DNA of 64,000 nt from Larix kaempferi. Taxonomy: Eukaryota; Streptophyta; Pinopsida; Pinales; Pinaceae. The notes below the pieces were generated by a model. The model searched no databases. It was given only the letters and a program-made list of their open reading frames with translations, and was not told where the DNA came from. The position numbers were made by a program, and so were the translations under genes. The stretch lies in NCBI GenBank assembly GCA_027924585.1, contig BSBM01000964.1, positions 5,728,501-5,792,500 on the forward strand, written 5' to 3'. Below, piece by piece: positions 33,331-47,019 of this stretch (its first letter is position 1; every line of letters starts with the position of its first letter).

Positions 33331-35672
33331 AAATATATAGATACAACATCAAGAGTTGAATGGTTGGGTGCAGAGGGATCTAATTGATCTCCACCTTGTT
33401 TGGAAACTCAGATCATGAGACTTGAATAAAGAGAAGGAGAATAATAAGGTGCTAAAACAAAGCTTGCTATAACATTAGAGGCAATCAATCCTATCCCACA
33501 CACTAAATCTTTATTTGAACATGGGACTATAAATTTCTTGCATATCTATGTCAAATCATATGGACTAATTGTGACTTTTTTCTTTTTAAATTTACCAGAC
33601 TTTGAAGATAGATGTGACTTGCCACTTTTATTTGGAGTCTGTGAGGTAGTCTCCATTAGCTCAGAGACACAAACTGCCTTTGAGTGACCACTTTCACATT
33701 TTCGTCTCTTCACCTTTGGAGTTACATCATTATTCTCTATAGCCTCCTCCTGAACTGAAGCTCTGTTAAATGCAGATTTTCCCTCATTATGTGTCTGAAG
33801 CTCTGAAATAGAAAGAAATGTATGATGACAAGATAAACAATGACTTCAGGATGACCACACGGGCTCCAAGCATTCACACCGATACATTCTCTCATCATTC
33901 TAAAATTTTGGTTTCCTCCCATGACACTTGGGAACTTTGGAAGATTCAGATTCTAGACAAGGACCAAATTTCTTTTCCAGAAGCAAAGCAACCTTAGTAC
34001 TAGGGAAAATGCCACATTTTTCATTATCTTTAAATTACTTCACTTGAAACATTTGAATATCATTGTACACAACATTTTTTGATTGATGAGATCTTAATTT
34101 TTGCCACTAAAAAATGGTTGCCTTCAGTTCTCTCTCTCTTGGGTGTTTGTCTCTTAACCAGCTGAGGAGCTCCTCAATTTCAGCCTCAGTTTCATATGAA
34201 ACCCACGTAGAAGGAACTACATTTCCTCCTCCATACCTTTTTTGGGGTTACTTGCTCTTATCCTCAATTAACTCCATCACTTCCCCAGATGAAATCTTAC
34301 CAAAGGTATTTGGCAATAGCTTGTTCTCACAATGAAATGAGACATTCATACTTTCTCCCTCGCAAGGCCTCGTCCAACTACCTATAACATTCTCATTTTC
34401 TTCAAGAGATATCCCTTTATTCTGTGCTTGTGGAACTTCAACCACTAGCCAAGGATGCTTACTGTGCCTACTGAAGTCCCAGTACAATCGACCTATGCCA
34501 TCTCTGCCCATAAATTCTCTTCATACACTGGCTTTTGAGAGTTGGGCCTCTAGACTGATGATATTTTCTTGCAAAATTTGAATGGCGCTCTATATAGGGG
34601 ATTGTAAATTTGATTCAATATCGTGTATTTCCATACATTTAGACGGATGAGGCAGAGTTTCAGTACCATGAATTGCAATTCCCCTATCCAAATGAGCATA
34701 TTTAGTTTTTGACTCTTCTGTCGACTGAGTTGATAAATGAACACTTAAGTAATCAACATCCATAAGCCCAACATTTTCATCATTTGGCTTTTCAACCCTT
34801 AAATAAGGGACATTAAGTACTCCAATTTCCACAATTGATGTTAGATTTAAATCCAGGCCTGCCTATGCTACCTCTTTTTTCTTCTCAATAAATTCATGAC
34901 AAAGTGATTCATCGGCCTGAGAAAGGTACTTGCCACTGCTCCCAAATGAGCATTCCATATTCTATTCTTTAGGCATTGAAACAGACAGCCGCTGGTCTAG
35001 ACTACTCACTGGACCGTTTCCACCAATGCCATTTAGTTGGCCTGTCATGCTCTCAACTTGATATGTTTCTTTCCTACTATATGTATCAATATTTTCTAAA
35101 TATTTTCCCTATGATACATTTTCCATCATTTGCTTTTTTCCTGCAACACATCTCTCCTTCTGAACTGGCACATTATGGGTTTCCTATCCACTTACTAGTA
35201 CATTACAAACAGGCACAGAGTCCTTTTTATGAAAAAGCAGTGATTTTCCAGTTTCATTGGGTGAATATGCATAATTCATATGCTTATCAACATCAACGAA
35301 GCCATTTCCCTAAATTCCATGATCCAATTCCATGCTTCCACCTAGTCCACTATTAGTGGATAGAGCTTTGGAGATCTTTTGTCCATTTTCATAGACAACT
35401 TCATATTTTGTCCCTTCCTCCATGGTGACAGAAGCAACCATCTGTCTAATTTCCATAGTATTCTGATCAGTTGTACAAACTCTTCTGTCACTTTGCTTTG
35501 TGGCCTGGAAGACAAGAAGTTCTTCTTTTGCTTTTAGATTTCTCCATTCTATAGTAAGAGAGCATAATTTCTATTGCAGATCCAACGAAATCTCTGTACA
35601 CTGATCAAGATGTTCATGAATTGTCATTGCGCTTAGGGCTTCCTCACAAAGAGATTTCAATAGGAAAATACG
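33331..35672 (-). pseudogene. MBD9-like DDT-type chromatin protein gene, one long decayed exon
   Basis: On the minus strand one frame of about 770 codons begins after a clean acceptor (TTTGTTTGCAG at 35673). It opens with a helical DDT-like segment, LKSLCEEALSAMTIHEHL. It continues through LEAQLSKASV, a stop, then REFMGRDGIGRLYW (WSD/WHIM-like). Next comes a Cys/His cluster MYRCECLEPVW...HCLSCHHTF. It ends with CKKFIVPCSNKDLV and GIGLIASN. This motif order matches my knowledge of plant MBD9-type proteins, which link chromatin remodelling to flowering control. At least nine in-frame stops, mostly TAG, show it is dead. Identification is from memory of the family. Confidence 0.6.
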
Positions 35673-36964
35673 CTGCAAACAAACATTTGAAGAATTACAT
35701 AAGAGATAGTTTGAGGTAGAAAATATTAAAATATAGCATTCATTATGTTTAAAGGGGATTTTAGCAATTAGGGCCCACGAGAATGATATAAATGCAAAAC
35801 ATCAAACTTTTCTAAATAAAATGACACCGCATTTCATGGATCTTCTAAAATGAAGAGAATTGTTAATTTGTTACTACCAGAAACAACATACAGAAAGGTC
35901 CATAATTGGGAATGATAAACAAAAGCATATAAACATGATTCTTAAAAGCTAAGCCTGATCTCAAATTATCCTTTTCATAGTTCATACACAATTCTACACC
36001 ATGAAATTGTTCAAAACAAAAAATAAAACAACACAATTCTGCACCATGAAATTGTTCAAACCCAAACATAAAACAACACAAAAGTCCAGAAACTGTTGCA
36101 AAAAGGCCATCTGAATGATGGTCCTTTCCATCAATTAAGGTATAAATTTCAAAGAATGCTTCTACTGTTTGCTTGTAAGAAGTTGATTCTTATTCCATTC
36201 TAATGTCCAATATTTTATGAGAACTTGCAACAACTTAAATTAAAACAATCCCATGACTATCTTAAAATTTCCACCCAATAATATACTCTTGTTTAAGTTT
36301 AAAGAACTTCACAAAGGCATTCTCAATCAACATCAACTATCCAATGAAGTTAACTTATCAAATTTCAAAACAAATTGGAGCATCTTATTCTGCTATTGAA
36401 ATCAATTAAGGTGCAATCTCTCACAAATATTCACGACATAACCAATGGTTGAGATCATGGATTATTTTCTCAATGCATTACAAACAAGCATTTATGCTTC
36501 TTCAATTAGGAACATCAGATAGAAGTTAGAACTAAATTCTAGATACAAGCACTACCAGACTATGCCCAATCAACTCATACGTGCAAATCGTAAGTTGCAC
36601 GAGTTTCCGAAATAGGGGAATGGTGGGGGGGGTTAGAGAGGAAGGGGTGACTGGAATGGCTAGAGGACATCCCACAAATTTTCAGAGGATTACCAGTTTG
36701 GGATGGCAATATATATATAGATGATCTAAAAATAATAAAAAATAAAATATTGGGAATTCACCAAAAACATGAATGGTGAAATAGAACTAGTTTGTTACAT
36801 CTACTATTTCTTGGTATGGTGAAATTCCCACTTCAATCTCTTTAGGGGGTTGGTGATTCACTCTGAGATGATTCTATTTATACTGTTATTTTCAGACATA
36901 CTAACCAATGTAGCTTTGAATGCTGGAAGAAGTCATTCATCATAAACATCAATCTTACCAAGGT
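35673..36964. other. Intron-like non-coding DNA upstream of the MBD9-like exon
   Basis: AT-rich. It contains a local tandem repeat (35988-36078, unit with CACAATTCTGCACCATGAAA twice), a G run near 36625 and a TA run near 36708. No further exon of the MBD9-like gene is recognized. Confidence 0.4.
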
Positions 36965-37450
36965 TGTTAAGAATAATATAATCATCACATCTGGCCATGA
37001 CTATCTCATATTGTGTCATTTACTCATTTAGTTAGGAATTAATTATGGCTAAGGCCATCATCTACTATATTACTAGGTGATGGTAAAGGCCAACCTAGTA
37101 AACTTTGATACTTAGGGTAACATTCTTGGGGAGCGCACCCTACTTATGTATCCCAATAACCCCTCGTGGGTGGTAACCCTACAATACACAACTCAAACCT
37201 CATTCGTAAATCAGCTGTTATCATTGAGCTCAAGCTCTCTAATACAATTTTTTTATACCTATCGAGAATACACCTTTGGCATTCTCTAGTGGCTGTCACA
37301 TTTTCTCTTTTATGTGCATGTGTACATCTAATATATAGAACATTCATGCTTGGGCATGTTTGTCTCTCTAGCACACTTCTTTAGTGTTGTATTTTCTTCC
37401 TTTTACTGCAGAACTTTGGATTGCCACTCCTTTCATTTGTCATCCCAACA
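36965..37450 (+). mobile_element. LTR-like block with copia-type primer binding site
   Basis: 486 bp running TGTTAAGA...CCCAACA, immediately followed by TGGTATCAAAA, close to the copia primer site TGGTATCAGAG. It looks like a 5' LTR whose internal part has decayed. I find no matching 3' LTR in the window. Confidence 0.5.
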
Positions 37451-39239
37451 TGGTATCAAAATAGGTGTGAACCTTACCTGCTCATTCACTGTTATTTTTA
37501 GGGTTTTCTCTTAGATGTTCAAGCTAGTATTTCTGGTATTTTCATTTTCTTTCTCTTCTTTGGTCAGTTCCATTAGCCTAGCCAAATATCGCTGCATGAA
37601 TACCTTTTCCAACTCAAGAGTTTTAACCTATAAGAAAAGAACTTATGAAATCAAAACAATGGAGGAGAAGCAACAGGGGAATAGTACAAACTACTGGAGC
37701 ATTATGAAAGGTTGGAGGCATGCTTCCCCTGGAGGAAATTGATTTTCATTGGATCATATTTAAATCTTTTTGGAATTTTATGCTTCCCATTTGCCTTCTG
37801 TATTTCTGAAGGTGTGGGTTTTCCTCAGGCAGTTGATCCTTTGAAACAAAATGGTTTCCTTTTAGTTGTGGGAAACTTCACTATGGGTTCAGCAATTGGT
37901 TATTTATCACCATTGAATGTTAATTCATATGGAGAGAGGAAACAGTGTTGCTCCATAAGTGAGATTAAGTTGGGTTCATTCTGTTAAAGCCGAATATTTG
38001 GATAACTCATCCTAACTACATAGAAACCTTTCACTAAGGATGGGGCCACACAAACACCAAAATTTATGTTTCCTGCTTAGTTAGGAGAAACCAAATGTTC
38101 TCATGAAAAAGTCGTACTAAAGTGGTCTCAAAGATCAAAGGGTACAAATGCCCATCTGACCTTTGGAAGGCTAAACAAGAAATTATCTCTTCTCAAAGCA
38201 TGACAAGCTAAATAAATAAAATGTGACCACCTTAAGGTACAAGTAGAAGGACCTTAATTTTGAACATTATTATTAAATTTTATCGAGTATTTAGCTCCTA
38301 AATTTCTTGGCGAGAGGTAGCCTTCTTTAGATCCAATGATTCTTGTTTTTCTAAGAGAGGACTTTTTATTTCTAGTTTAAGATAATAAGTTGCATGTTGG
38401 TTTAGTAATTTTTGTCTCTAGTCTGAAATTGGAATTACATGCTTGAGACCTTATCTTAAGCTAAGTGCTATATATTCAGTTCAATTGAAGTGTTAGGAAA
38501 TTTCCTTGACCCATTTGCTACAAACACGGGTTGGTTACTTATTGTTTTTTGTTGAATTTTTTCTAAACTATGTGCATCTCAAATATTTCAATGTGTTGGA
38601 TGTAGTGGTTAAGGAGGTGATGCTACTATTTCCTTTATTAATGGCCTAGTTTATGTTTGGATTCATTTGGCATTTATCCCTTCTGTAGACTAGCACCATA
38701 AGACCGAAACCAAGTACCTATCTCCTTGTTCATCCCATTCTTGGGATCATGCAAGCTTTTGATTTTCCATCTATTTTAGCCTCCAACATCTAAGAAAATC
38801 CACGGTTGGATTAATGCCTTCTCAAAGTGACATCATCCAAACCTCTTCACATAAATTTTTCCATTTAGGAGATGCCTCACTTTTAGGGTAGTGTTCGGTT
38901 CCCTATACAGAATGGCATCCAAAAATCTGGTTCATGAAAATGTGAAAAACGCATATGTGTGTCATCTTGTGTGTGTATTAAAATATTGGGAGTCTTGGTC
39001 CATGAACTAACTGTCTCTGGTGGTGCAAGTTTATTCCAAGATGACACAAGACAGTAACAATTACTACAACAAAAGAGGCCTTATCAGTTTTTTCAATGGA
39101 TTATGATCAAACAGTTTAGCACTTACAATCTGGCTCATTGCAAATTGATCTATATACATTTTGGTAAACTTATGTGCAAAAGGTCTTTTCATAGGTTATT
39201 TTCAGAAACCAAATGGAAGAAAGAGTCATTAGAGCTAGT
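37451..39239. other. Decayed non-coding DNA after the LTR-like block
   Basis: Short open frames occur (for example 37515-37742 and 37712-37987), but I recognize no gag, protease or RT motif. It may be a heavily decayed retroelement interior. Confidence 0.35.
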
Positions 39240-41400
39240 CCTTTTGTGAAACTGTCATTTCTAGACTTTGACCCAGTTTCCATGTCGTATACACAAACCC
39301 TGTGTCGGTAAGACTTCTCGGTCTTCCTTTACATCTTTGGCATGAGGAGGTGATGGATGTAGTTGGTACTTGGTAACACTCTGGGAAATTTTATTCTTTC
39401 GACAAAAGTAAGCTCGAGGAAGGTTTCATGCTTGGTGCCAGGATTTGTGTAGAACTAGATTTAAGAAACATATTACTGGACAGCATAATCCTGAGGATAA
39501 ATGTGATGGGAACTGTCCTAAAGTGTGATAGGAATTTTCATAACAATCCTGTAGTTTATGAAAATATGGCTTTTAGATACAAGACGTTACAAAAAAATAG
39601 AACATACCATCAGATGGAAGAGCATCCAAAATAGTTGCAACAAGGAGGAGAATTTTTCACTACCACAGACCAGAGTGGTTTCAAAAAGTGAGAAAGAATA
39701 AAGAAATGTAGTTGGGTGGAAAAATACCTAGGAGAGGAGCTAGTTGGCTCTTCTACAACAACATTGATTGAAGTCCAAAGGGAAGAATCCCAAAGGCAAC
39801 AAAAGATCAACTATGTTAACAAGAAAGTACCAAAAAAAGGAAATCCAAATGTGATAACAAAGACAACATCAGACCATAAAGACCCATTCGTCAAATTCTC
39901 AGCTACAACATGAAAGAGAACAACATGAGGAAAAGCTTCAGGCTTTCTGAATTTAGGAAATATTGTTAATAAAGGAGTCAATCAAAGAACATGAATGATC
40001 AAATCATTGAAGTTCCACCTAAAGTCTAAAGCCAACATCCAGGGTGGTGTTCATTGTTTTTGATAATCTTTTCAATTTTTCTAAGTGAAGATCAATCTCT
40101 GGTAGGGGTCGTTACCTAGGAGGGTTTGCTGGTGGTCCTGTCATAATTTCTCCTTCTTTTGTTGATGTTACACTTTGCATGCTTTATATTTGTTGGCCTT
40201 ACTGTGCATTTAGTTTCGGTATCCATAGGTTGGCCTTTCCAACAATATGGGCAGGGACCTTATGATGACCATACTCCTAGTATTGGCCATAGTGTTGACA
40301 GAAACATGGGAAGCATGGCACCCCAGAAGTCTTGCAAGTTTGTCCGCAAGGTTTACCACACGGGAATGTTTCAATCCTTCTTATTGATCCTCGAGCTAAA
40401 ATTTCTTCTGATGAATATAAGGATACTTGTGAATATAGCTACCATGCCCTAGTCGGATACTTTGCCAGTTGTATAAGTATCCCCACTAAGAACATGATCT
40501 GGTCTCTGATTCTAGAAGCCTGAGAGCCATTTGGCTGGCATTTCCAAGTGCAAGAAAACTAACCAAGAGATTTTTATAACTAGGTTTAATGAGATCACAA
40601 GGTGTGACCATCATGTAGTGCAAGGAAGCAAGCTCTGATCTGTAGGAATAACCCAGTTGTTAATTTGATCAACACATATTTCCATTGTCAAAGCCAAAGC
40701 ACCGTATTAAAGACTATACCCATATGGTTAAGTTGTTGACTACAAACCTTGTACCTCAAGCTCTTTGCCAGGTCGCTTTGGCTTCAAATGCTAGACATGA
40801 TGGTTGGATATATGTGTGTCAAAAGGGCTCCAAAGCTGGCAAGTAGCCTCAAACCCAAGCCACCCTTCAGCTAATTGCCTCTTTGTTGGGCATTAAAAGC
40901 CTCTCACATTCTACTAGCATTGCACCCAAAGCTGCAGCTTCTAGCCCTTGGATCTCCCAAAGCCACAATGATGTTCAAACTTCAAAGGAATTCTCAATAT
41001 CTTCCAACATGTTGAATCATGCAGAGACATAAAACAACAAAGGAAACCTAAGACGCCACATGATTTTTTTCCATTGATTCTGGAAATGATATCCAATTCA
41101 TTTGGGTCATTGAGTCAAGAAGATGGTATGGATATTGGAAATAGAGATGAAGGCAGGATAGGATTTTTCCCTCTTTGGAATGTTCAATATCTCTCCTTTT
41201 GTAAATACAATGTCAGATGGTTGTGCCAGACATTGAAAGATTTGGATATTGTTTGTTTGCAAAAAGTCAAGGCTCGACTTATTTTTATATGGATAGGCTC
41301 ATTTACATGCAACCAAACTCACAAGGAAGGAAACTTGAAAGGGTGGCATAGAATGAAGTTATCATTGGGTGGGGAGTCGAACTGAACCAAATATTGCTCT
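39240..41400 (+). mobile_element. Decayed L1-type LINE (ORF1 and endonuclease fragments)
   Basis: Fragments of plant LINE proteins on the plus strand. At about 39290-39660 there is VRLLGLPLHLWHEEVM, ARICVELDL and ENMAFRYK, the second half of the DUF4283/zinc-knuckle ORF1. At about 40390-40720 there is SSDEYKDTCEY, HALVGYF, QEIFITRF and TIPIWVKL, the first half of the same domain from another or rearranged copy. At about 41180-41290 there is LWNVQYL...LKDLDIVCLQKVKA, the start of the AP-endonuclease domain of ORF2. No reverse transcriptase remains. Frameshifts and stops are everywhere. Confidence 0.7.
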
Positions 41401-42174
41401 ACGTGTTGCTCCACCAAGATAGCCATACTCTCGTAGTTCCTAAACTTATGCTTCGAACAATGCCTTCAAATGAGCATACTTTTGGTGTTGGATGGCCAAA
41501 GAGCTAATAAAGACCAATTGATTGGTTTGCAGTGATTTTAATATGGTAAAATCTCAATGAGACAGGAAATCTTTGCTCCCGTACTTGAAGCCCCATGAAG
41601 AGAGAACCTTGGTTTAGTCTGTGTGCTAGCCTATGTCTGTATGAGACCAATGTTTACAACATTACAAGAACAATGATTCCTCTGATTTGTACAATACACC
41701 ATCCAATTTTAGACAAGGATAGAGTACAAAATGTCTTTATCAGGGAAAATTCACTATGGATAATGAAGGGAACTTGGCATATTCTTTTCATAACATTTTC
41801 AATAATTTAAATATATATTGTAAAATTTTACCTACTTATATACTGCTCAACTTCAATTTTTTGAAGTTTTCTAACATATTTAAAGGCACTAGCTTACAGC
41901 TAGTTTTGAGGGAATCCCCTCAGCATATTATTTTCTAATATATAGCACATACCTCCTAAGTAATATCATTAGTTTAAATGATAAATCTCACCAGGATTAC
42001 TTAAAAATGTATTAAGATATAATATTTTCTCAGAATGGAAATTTAACCTCAATGCAAACCATGACCATTGTCTATGTGTTAAGTATTAATATTTGATAAG
42101 AAGTCATTCAATAATTCAGAGTAACATGTAGGGAATCAAGCATATAATCTATTTTCAAAGGGTACAGGAATTAC
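41401..42174. other. Non-coding, nothing recognized
   Basis: AT-rich sequence with short unrelated open frames. No motif, repeat or element end was identified. Confidence 0.4.
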
Positions 42175-42255
42175 CTTTTGCAACCTCTGCTTCTTCTCCT
42201 CCTTTAAATATTGCATTGTTCTGGTTAGCCTGGCCAAAGTATCATTGCCAATGTT
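42175..42255 (-). pseudogene. Possible MAP65-like exon fragment
   Basis: The minus strand reads IGNDTLARLTRTMQYL then KEEKKQRLQK, followed by a GTAATT donor. The KEEKKQRLQK coiled-coil segment resembles plant 65-kDa microtubule-associated proteins. There is a single short exon, with a stop just upstream. It is on the same strand as the other gene fragments in the CACTA insert. The assignment is tentative. Confidence 0.35.
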
Positions 42256-43525
42256 TTTTTACTGAATACCCTCCGAATCACCTAAGCTAGGATGACTGCA
42301 GCATATGTGCTGTATAGAATGATTGCAGCATATGCGCTGTATAGAATGATTATAAATTCCCACATCCTAGATAACACAGGATGCACACATCTAATTATCC
42401 CCACTTTAATGCATCTACCAGCATGTGGCAGGTACCAATAGTTTGTCACATCTGATTATCCCCCGTTAATGCACCTACCAGCATGTGGAAGCTACCAGCA
42501 GTTTGTCATAGGTTCAAGATATGTTTATTTATCACATGCATATCTAGCGAATGGCTTAACATTGATAAGTAAGTGAGCTTGTCTATGTGAAACCAGGGTG
42601 TCAAATCACCTGAATGACAGGATTTTCCATGGTTCATTATTCTATGATTAGTAAAAATTATAGAAACACAATCGTCATGATGGTGGATATTCTACATGTC
42701 TAAACATAAATTAAAATCACAAGGTCATTAACAACCAATGCAAGGAGGTCCAACCTACCTTGAATTAACTTGTCTTTAAATTGTAATCATTTCAACGACA
42801 TTTACATTAAATTATTAATACTTTTGACTAACTTTTGACTTACATTGAAAGGTCTTAACAGTCTCTTTTCTCCCATGGATTCTAATTCCAAATCCACCCT
42901 CCCTGATCTTATATTCATATGATTATATTCGATGGAAATTCTTATGATCTTTCTTTGGTGCTCCAAATGATGAGTGAAGTGCTCACCTAAAATGTGTAGA
43001 GAATAACAATTTCTTACAAAGTTTAAACCCCCCCAAAATTGACAATATGTATTATGTACAATTACGAAATCCTTTGTGCTAAACACCAATTTAAAATTTT
43101 GGAACACAATTAATGCTATCTGGGATTCGAAAAAACTTAAAGGATTTGTTTTGAGAATACTACATATAAAACTGATGGACAAGAGACATCTAGGGCATTT
43201 GGAAATCATGCTAACCTTAACCAGTGTTTAACTAAAAATGAAAATAAATCATACGTCCTATGAGGTGGCCTCCTTATGTTATCATAATTGCAGCCCATGT
43301 CCCAAGTATCCTGTAGACAATGGTTCTCCTATAAGATCAAAACATCTATGATGAATGTATTTAATATTTAGCATGTTTTTCTAGGGTTCATCAAATGGAC
43401 CATTACTACAACTAAGGGACATCTATTTAAGAGAGAAGTTCACTAGGGACTCGAGAGGGGAGGGACTGAATTCCAGGATTCCTTTGTTTGGGACTTGTTC
43501 AAACCAAAAGAAGGATAAACCTAGC
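42256..43525. other. Non-coding DNA with small local duplications
   Basis: Contains duplicated motifs (GCAGCATATGTGCTGTATAG near 42298 and 42326; ACCAGCATGTGG near 42417 and 42477). A 135-residue open stretch on the minus strand (43209-42802) has no domain I can defend. Confidence 0.4.
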
Positions 43526-44745
43526 AAGTTATCCCTATAATGACAATTTATAAATTGAATTGCTGAAAGCTTACCTGAAAACCTTTTGATCGAAAACTCT
43601 AGGAACCTCTTGAAGAGCATTTTATCCTCCATCGTTGAAAGCCCATGCTCGAACCACGGTGAAACCCATTTTTACACCGCTCCTTGGCATTGTGTTCACT
43701 CTATGCCTGGTGGAATCCTCCACACTTTGGTCCATTAACTAGTACAAATTCCACCCATTAACATACAATTCCTTTCCATCAAGGGGAAAGTGAGATCCAT
43801 TCCCTTCCACAAAGCTCATTATTGACTGTGAAAATGGAAGATGGTAAACATCCCCAAAATTCAAGTACATTGATTCCTACTCCAAGGTTTATCTCCTTTT
43901 AGTGATCTACCTAAATCCCCTCCTTACATGGCATCTTCATCTTTGACACCCCTGCAACACATGAGGGTTCCATCTATTTGAGTCCCAAATGGAAAGGGAG
44001 GAAAAGCAAGTTATCCCTATAATGATCAATTTATAAATTGAATTGTTGAAATATTACCTGAAAACCTTTTGATTGAAAACTCCACGAACTTCTTGAAGAG
44101 AATTTTATCCTCCATCGTTGAGGACCCATGCTCGACCATGGTGAGACCCATTTTTATACCGCTCCTTGGCATTGTCTTCACTCTATGCCTGGTGGAATCA
44201 TCCACACTTTTGTCCATTAACCAATACAAATTCCACCCATTAATACAATTCCTTTCCATCAAGTGGAAAGTGAGATCCATTCTGTTCCACAGAGCTCATT
44301 CTTGACTGTGAAAATGGAAGATGGTGAACATCCCCAAAACTCAAGTACATTGATTCATAATCCAAGGTTTCTCTCATTTTAGTGATCTACCTAAATCCCC
44401 TCCTTCGATGGCGTCTTCAGCTTCGACACCCCTGCAACACATGAGGGTTCCATCCGTTTGAGTCCCAAATTGAAAGGGAGGAAAACCACTCCCTTATCAT
44501 CATACATTGTCCTATGCAGCCCTGATACTGACTCCCTTCGCAAGCGAAACCTTCAAAACCCTAGTCACTCTCCCAAGTCAATATAATTGAGGAGGAAGAC
44601 TCACCCTTCGAGAGTGAAGAGGCGGTCCAACTGAAGAGAAGATCTTTCACGGGGTGAAGGACCTATGTTATCTTCGGCTTCGACACCCCTGCAACACATG
44701 AGGGTTCCATCCATTTTAATCCCAAATGGAAAGCGAGGAAAGCCA
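43526..44745. repeat. 482-bp direct repeat, 2.2 copies
   Basis: The block starting AAGTTATCCCTATAATGA at 43526 recurs at 44008 with a few indels. The terminal piece TGCAACACATGAGGGTTCC occurs a third time near 44691. No coding content or element family is recognized. Confidence 0.8.
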
Positions 44746-45417
44746 AAATGAAAATAATGTTTTGTGTTTTTCTTGTGTTTTTCAATATATTTTTTTTTTA
44801 TTTTTTTGTTATTTATTTTATGTCTAATAATATATAGCTATATTATAATATAGAACTAATATATATATAACTCGAAGATCAAGCAAGAAAATTGAAGTGC
44901 AAAAAGACAAAATCGGGGAGAGTGAAAAATACCTTAGAATGCCAACACTTTGAAGTGTAGAAACAAAGGATTTGGGCAGGCATAGGAATATGGCAGAAGA
45001 ATCATTAGCATAATTATATAAATGAGAGATACTGATCGATCTCAAATGCATGTGTTCCAATCAAACCAACCTATAGGCTTCATGTGTTTCATATGAGACC
45101 TCTGTTCATTGCTAAAAATAATTGAAATGCTAGTTTTCAACCTTAACATTCGACATGTTATCACAATTTAGTGAAATATTTATATATACTCCTCTCACTT
45201 GCAAAAGAGTTTTGTTTGCGCCAGTATTTTTATTGCCTGTGTCCAGATTCCATAGATTTTTCTTTTTATTATTGTTACTCCAGAACTCCAGGTCGAGTAA
45301 AATACTTTTATACTACTCTATACATTAAACCTTACTTTGGTTAAATCTTCTCAAAATTTAACATTAAAATTGATTTTTTTTAAAATAAAATGATCAATTT
45401 CTTTTAACTAAGCTTAA
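44746..45417. other. Non-coding, AT-rich
   Basis: T-rich tracts and a TATATAA cluster near 44832-44872. No gene or repeat family recognized. Confidence 0.4.
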
Positions 45418-45560
45418 CTATTGTATAGCCCTAAGGGTTAGCTCACACACACTCTCTCAGCGCGGGGAGGTCATGGGTTCAAGCCTTGAGTCCTTTGGGG
45501 TTGGGCCTTGTGCTAGGGAGGTCGAAATTCTAAAATATAAATAAAATTTGAAACAAATAA
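45418..45560 (+). mobile_element. Possible tRNA-derived SINE
   Basis: A B-box-like GGTTCAAGCC (45477-45486) lies downstream of a weak A-box-like TAGCCCTAAGGGTTAGCTC. An AT-rich tail follows. This is the layout of plant SINE heads, but target duplications are not clear. Confidence 0.35.
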
Positions 45561-47019
45561 GAAGAAATTGTCACATAAACTTAAAAAAACAACTTCTGTA
45601 TGCATGTAGCTTAACAGTGCTACAATTTCAACCATTTTTTAGGGCACTGAATTCTTAAAATTCCAAATAACAATGTTTACAATCTAAAAAATGGGTTCCT
45701 TGGGGTTTTTGATGGCACTGAATCCATTTATGAATTCAGAATCATTATTTGAACAACACAAAATTTATATTTCTTAAATAAATCATTGTTAGATTCCGGC
45801 CAAAACCCATCAGGAGGTCGAAATCATCGTAGTTTTAGAATTCTTCCTTTTGTATAAGTAGTTTATACAATTTTAAATATAAAAAAGAAATTGAAATGTA
45901 AATCTTTTGTGCTTCAAATATTTAGTGTTAAAATGTATCTTAGTCTTAATCAATGTATGCACACATACATACATCCTCAATTTTATTAACTAGCAATTAC
46001 TTCTTTGAGGGCAAACAATGTCATAAAAAAATCGTGATTATATGTAATATGTTTATTTTGAAGAATTAATAGCATGCTTGTATAATGATCCATTTAAATT
46101 TAGTCATAAATGTTATGATTTATCTTATATAAGTATGATTGTAAATGATACACTCCATTCAATGTGATCTTCTTACTAAAATTGAAATCTCAATTCCATC
46201 CATTCAATGTGACCTTCATATTAAAGTTGAGCTCTCAATGCAATCCATTCAGTGTGATCTTCTTACTAAAGTTGAACTCTTAATGCAATCCATTTAATGT
46301 GATCTTCTTACTAAAATTGAACTCTAATGCAACTCTCTCTCACACTATCACACATGTGCATGTATGCATTAACCATGTTAAAATTTTGAGAGCAAAGTCT
46401 CTACTTTGTTAAAACTTGATATCAAAATTAACGAAGGTTCTTGGATTAATCCATTTCACATGTGAAATTATTAGGGAACAAAAATGGCCACAAAAAAGGC
46501 CATGATATTCTTCTAAATTTATGCTTACTAGAATATTTATAAGAGATAAACATTCATATAGAAAAGCCAAGAGAATAACCTAAAAAGTATCAAGATGCCA
46601 AAATTAAAGTACAACTACCAAGTTTCGTAAATATTAGAGGGAAACAAAATAAATCCGTAACTCACACCTCTCATTATAACCAAAATAAATAGTTATGTCT
46701 TAGGGTGCCTCCAACACAAAACCTCATCCCATGCAAGTGAGTGAAAATCAATCAGTTAAAATCAAGGATTAATATATCAAACTGCCGAGATGGTCAAATG
46801 ATAATTGTTTTGTTCAAAAAAAATATGAACTCAAAGAAATGATCCCTTAGAATATTCTCCTATCATCTAACACAATAGGTATTGGCATGGCCTCAAAGAA
46901 ATGATCTCTTAGAAGACATGTATTGAAAAATAATCCAAGTTGTGTAGTATTAATATACAATTTATTAAATTTTAACACTGCAGATGGATTCAGAGGCCCC
47001 CGTAACATTATCAAAATTA
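45561..47019. other. CACTA interior, non-coding
   Basis: AT-rich. A short imperfect repeat (CATTCAATGTGATCTTCTTA and variants, about 46150-46325, four copies of about 60 bp) is the only structure. No gene is visible. Confidence 0.4.

Noticed and set aside
37515-37987. Signal-peptide-like small gene
   Set aside because: Hydrophobic start only, no conserved domain, and it lies in a decayed region after an LTR-like block.
42802-43209. 135-codon minus-strand frame possibly resembling gypsy RT
   Set aside because: Only a weak HLEHQRK-like stretch; no RT catalytic or structural motif in order.
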